NCBI RefSeq assembly: GCF_051014445.1
Contig: NW_027488366.1
Coordinates: 10,806,001 to 10,870,000 of the forward strand
Origin: Colletes latitarsis
Taxonomy: Eukaryota > Arthropoda > Insecta > Hymenoptera > Colletidae
Direction of reading: 5' to 3'
Length of the DNA: 64,000 bases
Positions 22,734 through 37,100 of the stretch are shown piece by piece (positions within the stretch are counted from its first letter, which is position 1; each line of letters begins with the position of its first letter). Below the pieces are notes generated by a model. That model was given only the letters and a program-made list of their open reading frames with translations, had not been told where the DNA came from and did no database searches. Both the position numbers and the translations under genes were made by a program.

Positions 22734-25700
22734 TTTAATTGACTGTTTCAGTGTGGTCCCACATTACTACTTGGTCCAAGCCAGAAAAAGGCCCGGATCT
22801 GGCCAACAAGTATGGGAAAAATGCGAAGGTACGAGCCAGATGAGGGCAAATCCGAGACCTAACCGAGATATAACCGGCGTTATCCTCTAAAACTCTAATC
22901 GGAACCAGCTTTTATTGACCGTCTCAGTGAGGTACCTCATTACTACGGGATTCAAACCAGAAAAAACCCAGGATCTGGCCAACAAATATGCGAAAAACGC
23001 GAAAGTATGAGCCAGATGATTGCAAATACCAGAACTAACCCAGACATAGCCAGCGTTATCCTCTAAAATACTATTCGGAACCAGCTTCTATTGACTGTTT
23101 CAGTGTGGTACCACATTACTACGTGATACAAACCAGAAAAAGGCCAGGATCTGGCCAACAAGTATGCGAAAAATGCGAAGGTACGAACCAGATGAGTGCA
23201 AATCCCAGACCTAACCGAGATATAACCGGCGTTATCCTCTAAAACTCTAATCGGAACCAGCTTTTATTGACCGTCTCAGTGTGGAACCTCATTACTACGG
23301 GATCCAAACCAGAAAATACCCAGGATCTGGCCAACAAATATGCGAAAAACGCGAAAGTATGAGCCAGATGATTGCAAATACCAGAACTAACCCAGACATA
23401 GCCAGCGTTATCCTCTAAAATACTATTCGGAACCAGCTTGTATTGACTGTTTCAGTGTGGTACCACATTACTACGTGATACAAAACCAGAAAAAGGCCAG
23501 GATCTGGCCAACAAGTATGCGAAAAATGCGAAGGTACGAACCAGATGAGTGCAAATCCCAGACCTAACCGAGATATAACCGGCGTTATCCTCTAAAACTC
23601 TAATCGGAACCAGCTTTTATTGACCGTCTCAGTGTGGAACCTCATTACTACGGGATCCAAACCAGAAAATACCCAGGATCTGGCCAACAAATATGCGAAA
23701 AACGCGAAAGTATGAGCCAGATGATTGCAAATACCAGAACTAACCCAGACATAGCCAGCGTTATCCTCTAAAATACTATTCGGAACCAGCTTGTATTGAC
23801 TGTTTCAGTGTGGTACCACATTACTACGTGATACAAAACCAGAAAAAGGCCAGGATCTGGCCAACAAGTATGCGAAAAATGCGAAGGTACGAAACAGATG
23901 AGTGCAAATCCCAGACCTAACCGAGATATAACCGGCGTTATCCTCTAAAACACTAATCGGAACCAGCTTTTATTGACTGTTTCAGTGAGGTACCTCATTA
24001 CTACGTGGTCCAAACCAGAAAAAACCCAGCATCTGGCCAACAAGTATGCGAAAAAAGCGAAAGTATGAGCAAGATGATTGCAAATACCAGAACTAACCCA
24101 GACATAACCAGCGTTATCCTCTAAAACACTAATCGGAACCAGTTTTTATTGACTGTTTCAGTGTGGTACCACATTACTACGTGATCCAAACCAGAAAAAG
24201 CCCAGGATCTGGCCAACAAGTATGCGAAAAATGCGAAAGTACGAGCCAGATGAGGGCAAAACCCAGACCTAACCGAGACATAACCGGCGTTATCCTCTAA
24301 AATATTAATCGCAACCAGGTTTAGTTGACTGTTCAGGTGTGGAACCTCATTACTACGGGATCCAAACCAGAAAAAACCCAGGATCTGGCCAACAAATATG
24401 CGAAAAACGCGAAAGTATGAGCCAGATGATTGCAAATACCAGAACTAACCCAGACATAGCCAGCGTTATCCTCTAAAATACTATTCGGAACCAGCTTCTA
24501 TTGACTGTTTCAGTGTGGTACCACATTACTACGTGATACAAACCAGAAAAAGGCCAGGATCTGGCCAACAAGTAAGCGAAAAATGCGAAAGTACGAGCCA
24601 GATGAGGGCAAAACCCAGACCTAACCGAGACATAACCTGCGTTATCCTCTAAAATATTAATCGCAACCAAGGTTTAATTGACTGTTTCGGTGTGGTACCG
24701 CATTACTACGTGACACAAACCAGAAAAAGCCCAGGATCTTGCGAACAAGTATGCGAGAAACGCGAAAGAATGAGCCAGATGATTGCAAATACCAGAACTA
24801 ACCGAGTCATAACCTGCGTTATCCTGTAAAATTTTAGTCGCAACCAGGTTTAATTGACTGTTTCAGTGTGGTACCACATTACTATGTGATCCAAACCAGA
24901 AAATAGCCCAGGATCTATCCATGAAGTATAAGAAATATGCGAAAGTATGAGCCTGATGAGGGCAAATCCTAGACCTAACCCAGACCTAACATGCGTTATC
25001 CTCAAAAATATTTATCAAGACCAGGTTTAACTGAATGCTTCAGTGTGGTACCACATTACTGCGTGATCCATACCAGAGAAAACCCAGGATCTGTTCAACA
25101 AGTATGTGAAAAATGCGAACGTATGACCCTGATGTGGGCAAATCCCAGACCTATCCCAGACCTAACTTGCATTGTCCTCTAAAATATTGATGGAAACCAG
25201 GTTTAATTGACTGTTTCAGTGTGGTACCACATTACTACGTGATCCAATCCAGAAATAGCCCAGGATCTAGCCACGAAGTATGAGAAATATGCGAAAGTAT
25301 GAGCCTGATGAGAGCAAATCCTAGACCTAACCCAGACCTAACATGAATTATTCTCTAAAATATTGATCGAAACCTGGTTTAATCGACTGTTTCAGTGTGG
25401 TACCACAATACTACGTGATGCAATCCAGAAAAAGCCCAGGATCTAGCCATCAAGTATGAGAAATATGCGAAAGAATGAGCCTGATGAGGGCAAATCCTAG
25501 ACCTAACCTAGACATAACATGAATTATTCTCTAAAATATTGATCATGACCAGGTTTAATTGATTGTTTCAGTGTGGTCCCATATTACTACGTGATCCAAA
25601 CCAGAAAAAACCCAGGATCCGTTCAACAAGTATGTGAAGAATGCGAAAGTATGAGCCTGATGAGGGCAAATCCCAGACCTATCCCAGACCAAACTTGCGT

Positions 25701-28700
25701 TATCCTCTAAAATATTGATCGAAACCAGGTTTAATCGACTGCTTCAGTGTGGTTCCACATTGCTACGTGATCCAAACCAGAAAAAACCCAGGACCAGTTC
25801 AACAAGTATGTGAAAAACGCGAAAGTATGAGCCTGATGAGAGCGAATCCCAGACCTATCCCAGACCTAACTTGCGTTATCCTCTAAAATATTGATGGAAA
25901 CCAGGTTTAATTGACTGTTTCAGTGTGGTCCCACATTACTACTTGGTCCAAGCCAGAAAAAGGCCCGGATCTGGCCAACAAGTATGGGAAAAATGCGAAG
26001 GTACGAGCCAGATGAGGGCAAATCCGAGACCTAACCGAGATATAACCGGCGTTATCCTCTAAAACTCTAATCGGAACCAGCTTTTATTGACCGTCTCAGT
26101 GAGGTACCTCATTACTACGGGATTCAAACCAGAAAAAACCCAGGATCTGGCCAACAAATATGCGAAAAACGCGAAAGTATGAGCCAGATGATTGCAAATA
26201 CCAGAACTAACCCAGACATAGCCAGCGTTATCCTCTAAAATACTATTCGGAACCAGCTTCTATTGACTGTTTCAGTGTGGTACCACATTACTACGTGATA
26301 CAAACCAGAAAAAGGCCAGGATCTGGCCAACAAGTATGCGAAAAATGCGAAGGTACGAACCAGATGAGTGCAAATCCCAGACCTAACCGAGATATAACCG
26401 GCGTTATCCTCTAAAACACTAATCGGAACCAGCTTTTATTGACTGTTCCAGTGAGGTACCTCATTACTACGTGGTCCAAACCAGAAAAAAGCCCAGGATC
26501 TGGCCAACAAGTTTGCGAAAAATGCGAAAGTACGAGCCAGATGAGGGCAAATCCCAGACCTAACCGAGACATAACCGGCGTTATCCTCTAAAATATTAAT
26601 CGCAAACAGGTTCAATTGACTCTTCAGGTGTGGAACCTCATTACTACGGGATCCAAACCAGAAAATACCCAGGATCTGGCCAACAAATATGCGAAAAACG
26701 CGAAAGTATGAGCCAGATGATTGCAAATACCAGAACTAACCCAGACATAGCCAGCGTTATCCTCTAAAATACTATTCGGAACCAGCTTCTATTGACTGTT
26801 TCAGTGTGGTACCACATTACTACGTGATACAAAACCAGAAAAAGGCCAGGATCTGGCCAACAAGTATGCGAAAAATGCGAAGGTACGAAACAGATGAGTG
26901 CAAATCCCAGACCTAACCGAGATATAACCGGCGTTATCCTCTAAAACACTAATCGGAACCAGCTTTTATTGACTGTTTCAGTGAGGTACCTCATTACTAC
27001 GTGGTCCAAACCAGAAAAAACCCAGCATCTGGCCAACAAGTATGCGAAAAAAGCGAAAGTATGAGCAAGATGATTGCAAATACCAGAACTAACCCAGACA
27101 TAACCAGCGTTATCCTCTAAAACACTAATCGGAACCAGTTTTTATTGACTGTTTCAGTGTGGTACCACATTACTACGTGATCCAAACCAGAAAAAGCCCA
27201 GGATCTGGCCAACAAGTATGCGAAAAATGCGAAAGTACGAGCCAGATGAGGGCAAAACCCAGACCTAACCGAGACATAACCGGCGTTATCCTCTAAAATA
27301 TTAATCGCAACCAGGTTTAGTTGACTGTTCAGGTGTGGAACCTCATTACTACGGGATCCAAACCAGAAAAAACCCAGGATCTGGCCAACAAATATGCGAA
27401 AAACGCGAAAGTATGAGCCAGATGATTGCAAATACCAGAACTAACCCAGACATAGCCAGCGTTATCCTCTAAAATACTATTCGGAACCAGCTTCTATTGA
27501 CTGTTTCAGTGTGGTACCACATTACTACGTGATACAAACCAGAAAAAGGCCAGGATCTGGCCAACAAGTAAGCGAAAAATGCGAAAGTACGAGCCAGATG
27601 AGGGCAAAACCCAGACCTAACCGAGACATAACCTGCGTTATCCTCTAAAATATTAATCGCAACCAAGGTTTAATTGACTGTTTCGGTGTGGTACCGCATT
27701 ACTACGTGACACAAACCAGAAAAAGCCCAGGATCTTGCGAACAAGTATGCGAGAAACGCGAAAGAATGAGCCAGATGATTGCAAATACCAGAACTAACCG
27801 AGTCATAACCTGCGTTATCCTGTAAAATTTTAGTCGCAACCAGGTTTAATTGACTGTTTCAGTGTGGTACCACATTACTATGTGATCCAAACCAGAAAAT
27901 AGCCCAGGATCTATCCATGAAGTATAAGAAATATGCGAAAGTATGAGCCTGATGAGGGCAAATCCTAGACCTAACCCAGACCTAACATGCGTTATCCTCA
28001 AAAATATTTATCAAGACCAGGTTTAACTGAATGCTTCAGTGTGGTACCACATTACTGCGTGATCCATACCAGAGAAAACCCAGGATCTGTTCAACAAGTA
28101 TGTGAAAAATGCGAACGTATGACCCTGATGTGGGCAAATCCCAGACCTATCCCAGACCTAACTTGCATTGTCCTCTAAAATATTGATGGAAACCAGGTTT
28201 AATTGACTGTTTCAGTGTGGTACCACATTACTACGTGATCCAATCCAGAAATAGCCCAGGATCTAGCCACGAAGTATGAGAAATATGCGAAAGTATGAGC
28301 CTGATGAGAGCAAATCCTAGACCTAACCCAGACCTAACATGAATTATTCTCTAAAATATTGATCGAAACCTGGTTTAATCGACTGTTTCAGTGTGGTACC
28401 ACAATACTACGTGATGCAATCCAGAAAAAGCCCAGGATCTAGCCATCAAGTATGAGAAATATGCGAAAGAATGAGCCTGATGAGGGCAAATCCTAGACCT
28501 AACCTAGACATAACATGAATTATTCTCTAAAATATTGATCATGACCAGGTTTAATTGATTGTTTCAGTGTGGTCCCATATTACTACGTGATCCAAACCAG
28601 AAAAAACCCAGGATCCGTTCAACAAGTATGTGAAGAATGCGAAAGTATGAGCCTGATGAGGGCAAATCCCAGACCTATCCCAGACCAAACTTGCGTTATC

Positions 28701-31700
28701 CTCTAAAATATTGATCGAAACCAGGTTTAATCGACTGCTTCAGTGTGGTTCCACATTGCTACGTGATCCAAACCAGAAAAAACCCAGGACCAGTTCAACA
28801 AGTATGTGAAAAACGCGAAAGTATGAGCCTGATGAGAGCGAATCCCAGACCTATCCCAGACCTAACTTGCGTTATCCTCTAAAATATTGATGGAAACCAG
28901 GTTTAATTGACTGTTTCAGTGTGGTCCCACATTACTACTTGGTCCAAGCCAGAAAAAGGCCCGGATCTGGCCAACAAGTATGGGAAAAATGCGAAGGTAC
29001 GAGCCAGATGAGGGCAAATCCGAGACCTAACCGAGATATAACCGGCGTTATCCTCTAAAACTCTAATCGGAACCAGCTTTTATTGACCGTCTCAGTGAGG
29101 TACCTCATTACTACGGGATTCAAACCAGAAAAAACCCAGGATCTGGCCAACAAATATGCGAAAAACGCGAAAGTATGAGCCAGATGATTGCAAATACCAG
29201 AACTAACCCAGACATAGCCAGCGTTATCCTCTAAAATACTATTCGGAACCAGCTTCTATTGACTGTTTCAGTGTGGTACCACATTACTACGTGATACAAA
29301 CCAGAAAAAGGCCAGGATCTGGCCAACAAGTATGCGAAAAATGCGAAGGTACGAACCAGATGAGTGCAAATCCCAGACCTAACCGAGATATAACCGGCGT
29401 TATCCTCTAAAACACTAATCGGAACCAGCTTTTATTGACTGTTCCAGTGAGGTACCTCATTACTACGTGGTCCAAACCAGAAAAAAGCCCAGGATCTGGC
29501 CAACAAGTTTGCGAAAAATGCGAAAGTACGAGCCAGATGAGGGCAAATCCCAGACCTAACCGAGACATAACCGGCGTTATCCTCTAAAATATTAATCGCA
29601 AACAGGTTCAATTGACTCTTCAGGTGTGGAACCTCATTACTACGGGATCCAAACCAGAAAATACCCAGGATCTGGCCAACAAATATGCGAAAAACGCGAA
29701 AGTATGAGCCAGATGATTGCAAATACCAGAACTAACCCAGACATAGCCAGCGTTATCCTCTAAAATACTATTCGGAACCAGCTTCTATTGACTGTTTCAG
29801 TGTGGTACCACATTACTACGTGATACAAAACCAGAAAAAGGCCAGGATCTGGCCAACAAGTATGCGAAAAATGCGAAGGTACGAAACAGATGAGTGCAAA
29901 TCCCAGACCTAACCGAGATATAACCGGCGTTATCCTCTAAAACACTAATCGGAACCAGCTTTTATTGACTGTTTCAGTGAGGTACCTCATTACTACGTGG
30001 TCCAAACCAGAAAAAACCCAGCATCTGGCCAACAAGTATGCGAAAAAAGCGAAAGTATGAGCAAGATGATTGCAAATACCAGAACTAACCCAGACATAAC
30101 CAGCGTTATCCTCTAAAACACTAATCGGAACCAGTTTTTATTGACTGTTTCAGTGTGGTACCACATTACTACGTGATCCAAACCAGAAAAAGCCCAGGAT
30201 CTGGCCAACAAGTATGCGAAAAATGCGAAAGTACGAGCCAGATGAGGGCAAAACCCAGACCTAACCGAGACATAACCGGCGTTATCCTCTAAAATATTAA
30301 TCGCAACCAGGTTTAGTTGACTGTTCAGGTGTGGAACCTCATTACTACGGGATCCAAACCAGAAAAAACCCAGGATCTGGCCAACAAATATGCGAAAAAC
30401 GCGAAAGTATGAGCCAGATGATTGCAAATACCAGAACTAACCCAGACATAGCCAGCGTTATCCTCTAAAATACTATTCGGAACCAGCTTCTATTGACTGT
30501 TTCAGTGTGGTACCACATTACTACGTGATACAAACCAGAAAAAGGCCAGGATCTGGCCAACAAGTAAGCGAAAAATGCGAAAGTACGAGCCAGATGAGGG
30601 CAAAACCCAGACCTAACCGAGACATAACCTGCGTTATCCTCTAAAATATTAATCGCAACCAAGGTTTAATTGACTGTTTCGGTGTGGTACCGCATTACTA
30701 CGTGACACAAACCAGAAAAAGCCCAGGATCTTGCGAACAAGTATGCGAGAAACGCGAAAGTATGAGCCAGATGATTGCAAATACCAGAACTAACCGAGTC
30801 ATAACCTGCGTTATCCTGTAAAATTTTAGTCGCAACCAGGTTTAATTGACTGTTTCAGTGTGGTACCACATTACTATGTGATCCAAACCAGAAAATAGCC
30901 CAGGATCTATCCATGAAGTATAAGAAATATGCGAAAGTATGAGCCTGATGAGGGCAAATCCTAGACCTAACCCAGACCTAACATGCGTTATCCTCCAAAA
31001 TATTTATCAAGACCAGGTTTAACTGAATGCTTCAGTGTGGTACCACATTACTGCGTGATCCATACCAGAGAAAACCCAGGATCTGTTCAACAAGTATGTG
31101 AAAAATGCGAACGTATGACCCTGATGTGGGCAAATCCCAGACCTATCCCAGACCTAACTTGCATTGTCCTCTAAAATATTGATGGAAACCAGGTTTAATT
31201 GACTGTTTCAGTGTGGTACCACATTACTACGTGATCCAATCCAGAAATAGCCCAGGATCTAGCCACGAAGTATGAGAAATATGCGAAAGTATGAGCCTGA
31301 TGAGAGCAAATCCTAGACCTAACCCAGACCTAACATGAATTATTCTCTAAAATATTGATCGAAACCTGGTTTAATCGACTGTTTCAGTGTGGTACCACAA
31401 TACTACGTGATGCAATCCAGAAAAAGCCCAGGATCTAGCCATCAAGTATGAGAAATATGCGAAAGTATGAGCCTGATGAGGGCAAATCCCAGACCTATCC
31501 CAGACCAAACTTGCGTTATCCTCTAAAATATTGATCGAAACCAGGTTTAATCGACTGCTTCAGTGTGGTTCCACATTGCTACGTGATCCAAACCAGAAAA
31601 AACCCAGGACCAGTTCAACAAGTATGTGAAAAACGCGAAAGTATGAGCCTGATGAGGGCGAATCCCAGACCTATCCCAGACCTAACTTGCGTTATCCTCT

Positions 31701-31735
31701 AAAATATTGATGGAAACCAGGTTTAATTGACAGTT
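22734..31735. repeat. 2,996-bp (17-monomer) higher-order repeat, about three copies, mixing L and R monomers
   Basis: The unique variant CAAGTAAGCGAAAAATGCG occurs at about 24,569, 27,565 and 30,561, each 2,996 bp apart. The flanks are nearly identical over whole units; for example one GAAAGAATGAGCC in two copies becomes GAAAGTATGAGCC in the third. The middle unit spans about 25,914-28,909, with about 11 L monomers then 6 R monomers. The first copy differs at its left end by a local 353-bp duplication. The third copy loses one R monomer at about 31,465 and ends near 31,735. Confidence 0.9.
23236..23941. repeat. 353-bp dimer duplicated in tandem within the first HOR copy
   Basis: The dimer beginning AAAACTCTAATCGGAACCAG at 23,241 is repeated at 23,594 with near identity, including GAAAATACCCAGG, AGCTTGTATTGACTG and the one-base insertion in ATACAAAACCAG that makes the unit 353 rather than 352. 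It replaces monomers carrying GTTTGCGAAAAATGCG in HOR copies 2 and 3. Confidence 0.85.
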
Positions 31736-34190
31736 TCAGTGTGGTACCACATTACTACGTGATCCAATCCAGAAATAGCCCAGGATCCAGCCATGAAGTA
31801 TGAGAAATATGCGAAAGTATGAGCCTGATGAGGGCAAATCCTAGACCTAACCCAAACCTAACATGCGTTATCCTCAAAAATATTGATCGAAACCTGGTTT
31901 AATCGACTGTTTCAGTGTGGTACCACATTACTACGTGATCCAATCCAGAAATAGCCCAGGATCTAGCCATGAAGTATGAGAAATATGCGAAAGAATGAGC
32001 CTGATGAGAGCAAATCCCAGACCTAACCTAGACCTAACATGAAATATTCTCTAAAACATTGATCGAAACCAGGTTTAATTGACTGTTCCAGTGTGGTCCC
32101 ACATTACTACCTGATCCAAACCAGGAAAAACCCAGGATCTGTTCAACAAGTATGTGAAAAACGCGAAAGTATGAGCCTGATGAGGGCAAATCCCAGACCT
32201 ATCCCAGACCTAACTTGCGTTATCCTCTAAAATATTGATCGAAACCAGGTTTAATCGACTGCTTCAGTGTGGTACCACACTACTACGTGACCCAAACAGG
32301 AAAAAACCCAGGATCTGTTCAACAAGTATGTGAAAAACGCGAAAGTATGAGCCTGATGAGGGCAAATCCCAGACCTATCCCAGACCTAACTTGCGTTATC
32401 CTCTAAAATATTGAACGAAACCAGGTTTAATTGACTGTTTCAGCGTGGTACCACATTAGTACGTGACCCAAACCGGAAAAAACCCAGGATCTGTTCAACA
32501 AGTATGTGAAAAACGCGAAAGTATGAGCCTGATGAGGGCAAATCCCAGACCTATCCCACACCTAACTTGCGTTATCCTCAAAAATATTGATAGAAACCTG
32601 GTTTAATCGACTGTTTGAGTGTGTTACCACATTACTACGTGATCCAATCCAGAAATAGCCCAGGATCCAGCCATGAAGTATGAGAAATATGCGAAAGTAT
32701 GAGCCTGATGAGGGCAAATCCTAGACCTAACCCAAACCTAACATGCGTTATCCTCAAAAATATTGATCGAAACCTGGTTTAATCGACTGTTTCAGTGTGG
32801 TACCACATTACTACGTGATGCAATCCAGAAAAAGCCCAGGATCTAGCCATCAAGTATGAGAAATATGCGAAAGAATGAGCCTGATGAGGGCAAATCCTAG
32901 ACCTAACCTAGACATAACATGAATTATTCTCTAAAATATTGATCATGACCAGGTTTAATTGATTGTTTCAGTGTGGTCCCATATTACAACGTGATCCAAA
33001 CCAGAAAAAACCCAGGATCCGTTCAACAAGTATGTGAAGAATGCGAAAGTATGAGCCTGATGAGGGCAAATCCCAGACCTATCCCAGACCAAACTTGCGT
33101 TATCCTCTAAAATATTGATCGAAACCAGGTTTAATCGACTGCTTCAGTGTGGTTCCACATTGCTACGTGATCCAAACCAGAAAAAACCCAGGACCAGTTC
33201 AACAAGTATGTGAAAAACGCGAAAGTATGAGCCTGATGAGGGCGAATCCCAGACCTATCCCAGACCTAACTTGCGTTATCCTCTAAAATATTGATGGAAA
33301 CCAGGTTTAATTGACTGTTTCAGTGTGGTACCACATTACTACGTGATCCAATCCAGAAATAGCCCAGGATCCAGCCATGAAGTATGAGAAATATGCGAAA
33401 GTATGAGCCTGATGAGGGCAAATCCTAGACCTAACCCAAACCTAACATGCGTTATCCTCAAAAATATTGATCGAAACCTGGTTTAATCGACTGTTTCAGT
33501 GTGGTACCACATTACTACGTGATCCAATCCAGAAATAGCCCAGGATCTAGCCATGAAGTATGAGAAATATGCGAAAGAATGAGCCTGATGAGAGCAAATC
33601 CCAGACCTAACCTAGACCTAACATGAAATATTCTCTAAAACATTGATCGAAACCAGGTTTAATTGACTGTTCCAGTGTGGTCCCACATTACTACCTGATC
33701 CAAACCAGGAAAAACCCAGGATCTGTTCAACAAGTATGTGAAAAACGCGAAAGTATGAGCCTGATGAGGGCAAATCCCAGACCTATCCCAGACCTAACTT
33801 GCGTTATCCTCTAAAATATTGATCGAAACCAGGTTTAATCGACTGCTTCAGTGTGGTACCACACTACTACGTGACCCAAACAGGAAAAAACCCAGGATCT
33901 GTTCAACAAGTATGTGAAAAACGCGAAAGTATGAGCCTGATGAGGGCAAATCCCAGACCTATCCCAGACCTAACTTGCGTTATCCTCTAAAATATTGAAC
34001 GAAACCAGGTTTAATTGACTGTTTCAGCGTGGTACCACATTAGTACGTGACCCAAACCGGAAAAAACCCAGGATCTGTTCAACAAGTATGTGAAAAACGC
34101 GAAAGTATGAGCCTGATGAGGGCAAATCCCAGACCTATCCCAGACCTAACTTGCGTTATCCTCAAAAATATTGATAGAAACCTGGTTTAA
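31460..34190. repeat. 1,584-bp (9-monomer) tandem duplication in the R array
   Basis: GGACCAGTTCAACAAG occurs at 31,607 and 33,191, and GGATCCAGCCATGAAG at 31,783 and 33,367, both exactly 1,584 bp (9 x 176) apart. The second copy is similar to about 34,190 and then diverges. The right end of unit 1 (about 32,817-33,043) matches the R part of the 2,996-bp HOR, so this duplication built on HOR sequence. Confidence 0.85.
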
Positions 34191-37100
34191 TCGACTGTTT
34201 GAGTGTGGTACCACATTACTACGTGATCCAATCCAGAAATAGCCCAGGATCTAGCCATGAAGTATGAGAAATATGCGAAAGAATGAGCCTGATGAGAGCA
34301 AATCCCAGACCTAACCTAGACCTAACATGAAATATTCTCTAAAACATTGATCGAAACCAGGTTTAATTGACTGTTCCAGTGTGGTCCCACATTACTACCT
34401 GATCCAAACCAGGAAAAACCCAGGATCTGTTCAACAAGTATGTGAAGAATGCGAAAGTATGAGCCTGATGAGGGCAAATCCCAGACCTATCCCAGACCAA
34501 ACTTGCGTTATCCTCTAAAATATTGATCGAAACCAGGTTTAATCGACTGCTTCAGTGTGGTACCACACTACTACGTGACCCAAACAGGAAAAAACCCAGG
34601 ATCTGTTCAACAAGTATGTGAAAAACGCGAAAGTATGAGCCTGATGAGGGCAAATCCCAGACCTATCCCAGACCTAACTTGCGTTATCCTCAAAAATATT
34701 GATAGAAACCTGGTTTAATCGACTGCTTCAGTGTGGTACCACACTACTACGTGACCCAAACAGGAAAAAACCCAGGATCTGTTCAACAAGTATGTGAAAA
34801 ACGCGAAAGTATGAGCCTGATGAGGGCAAATCCCAGACCTATCCCAGACCTAACTTGCGTTATCCTCAAAAATATTGATAGAAACCTGGTTTAATCGACT
34901 GTTCCAGTGTGGTACCACATTACTACGTGATCCAATCCAGAAATAGCCCAGGATCTAGCCATGAAGTATGAGAAATATGCGATAGAATGAGCCTGATGAG
35001 AGCAAATCCCAGACCTAACCTAGACATAACATGAAATATTCTCTAAAACATTGATCGAAACCAGGTTTAATTGACTGTTCCAGTGTAGTCCCACATTACT
35101 ACCTGATCCAAACCAGGAAAAACCCAGGATCTGTTCAACAAGTATGTGAAAAACGCGAAAGTATGAGCCTGATGAGGGCAAATCCCTGGGCTAACCTAGA
35201 CCTAACACGCGTTATCCTCAAAAATATTGATCGAAACCTGGTTTAATCGACAGTTTCAGTGTGGTACCACATTACTACGTGATCCAATCCAGAAATAACC
35301 CAGGATCTAGCCATGAAGTATGAGAAATATGCGAAAGTATGAGCCTGACGATGGCAAATCCTAGACCTAACGCAGACCTAACATGCGTTATCCTCTAAAA
35401 TATTTATCAAGGCCAGGTTTATTTGATTGTTTCAGTGTGGTCCCACATTAATACGTAATCCAAACCAGAAAAAACCCAGGATCCGTTCAAAAAGTATGTG
35501 AAGAATGCGAAAGTATGAGTCTGATGAGTGAAAATCCCCGGCCTAACCTAGACCTAACATGCGTTATCCTCAAAAATATTGATCGAAACCAGGTTTAATG
35601 TACTGTTTCAGTGTGGTACCGCACTACTACGTGACCCAAACCAGAAAAAACCCAGGATCTGTTCAACAAGTATGTGAAAAACGCGAAAGTATGAGCCTGA
35701 TGAGGGCAAATCCCAGACCTATCCCAGACCTAACTTGCGTTGTCCTCTAAGATATTGATCGAAACCAGGTTTAATTGACTGTTTCAGTGTTGTACTTCAT
35801 TACTACATGATGCAATCCAGAAAAAGCCCAGGATCTAGCCATCAAGTATGAGAAATATGCGAAAGTATGAGCCTGATGAGGGCGAATCCCAGACCTATCC
35901 CAGACCTAACATGCGTTATCCTCTAAAACATTAATCGAAACCAGGTTTAATCGACTGTTTCAGTGTGGTACCACATTACTACGTGATCCAAACTAGAAAA
36001 AAAGCCAGGATCTTGTCAACGAGTATGTGAAGTGTGCGAAAGTATGAGTCTGATGAGGGCTAATCCCAGACCTAACCTAGACCTAACATGAATTATTCTC
36101 TAAAATATTGATCGAAACCAGGTTTAATTGACTGTTTTAGTTGTGGTACCACTTTACTACGTGATCCAAAGCAGAAAAAACCCTCGATCAGGTCAACATG
36201 CATGTTAAAACTGCGAAAGTATGAGCCTGATGAGGGCTAATCCCAGACCTATCCCAGACCTAACTTGCGTTATCCTCTAAAATAGTGATCGAAACCAGGT
36301 TTAATTGACTGTTTTAGTTGTGGTACCACTTTACTACGTGATCCAAAGCAGAAAAAACACTTGATCAGGTCAACATGCATGTTAAAACTGCGAAAGTATG
36401 ACCCTGATGAGGGCAAATCCCAGGCCTAACCTAGGCCTAACATGCGTTATCTTCTAAAATATTGAGCGAAACCAGGTTTAATTGACTGTTTCAGTGTGGT
36501 ACCACATTACTACGTGACCCAAACCGGAAAAAACCCAGGATCTGTTCAACAAGTATGTGAAAAACGCGAAAGTATGAGCCTGATGAGGGCAAATCCCAGA
36601 CCAATCCCAGACCTAACTTGCATTATCCTCTAAAATATTGATCCAAACCAGGTTTAATGGACTGTTTCAGTGTGGTACCTTTTTACTACGTGATACAAAG
36701 CAGAAAAAACCCTCGATCACGTCAACATGTATGTTAAGACTGCGAAAGTATGACCCTGATGAGGGCAAATCCCAGGCCTAACCTAGACCTAACATGCGTT
36801 GTCCTCTAAAATATTGATGGAAACCAGTCTTAATTGACTGTTTCAGTGTTGCACTTCCTTACTACGTGATGCAATCCAGAAAAAGCCCAGGATCTAGGTA
36901 TCAAGTATGAGAAATATGCGAAAGAATGAGCCCGACGAGAGCAAATCCCAGACCTAACCTGGACCTAACATGAATTATTCTCTAAAATATTGATCAAAAC
37001 CAGGCTTAATTGACTGTTTCAGTGTGGTACCACATTACTACGTGACCCAATCCAGAAATAGCCCAGGATCCAGCCATGAAGTATGAGAAATATGCGAAAG

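Larger units (their letters stand above)
2936..24880. repeat. Satellite subfamily L (left array)
   Basis: Monomers here typically have GATCTGGCCAACAAGTATGCG, the CCGAGACATAACCGGCG block and ATTAATCGCAACCAGG. A second monomer type alternates with the first and is marked by GATGATTGCAAATACCAG, AACTAACCCAGACATA and ACTATTCGGAACCAGC. The paired types give a 352-bp dimer register over long stretches. L monomers reappear inside the 2,996-bp HOR up to about 30,880, after which I see none. Confidence 0.85.

Noticed and set aside
3222..30662. Many minus-strand open frames of 65-105 codons across the L array with similar predicted peptides
   Set aside because: They repeat with the satellite monomer, cross monomer boundaries in shifting frame (176 is not a multiple of 3), and have no domain, context or consistent start. 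They are by-products of repetitive sequence with few stops.
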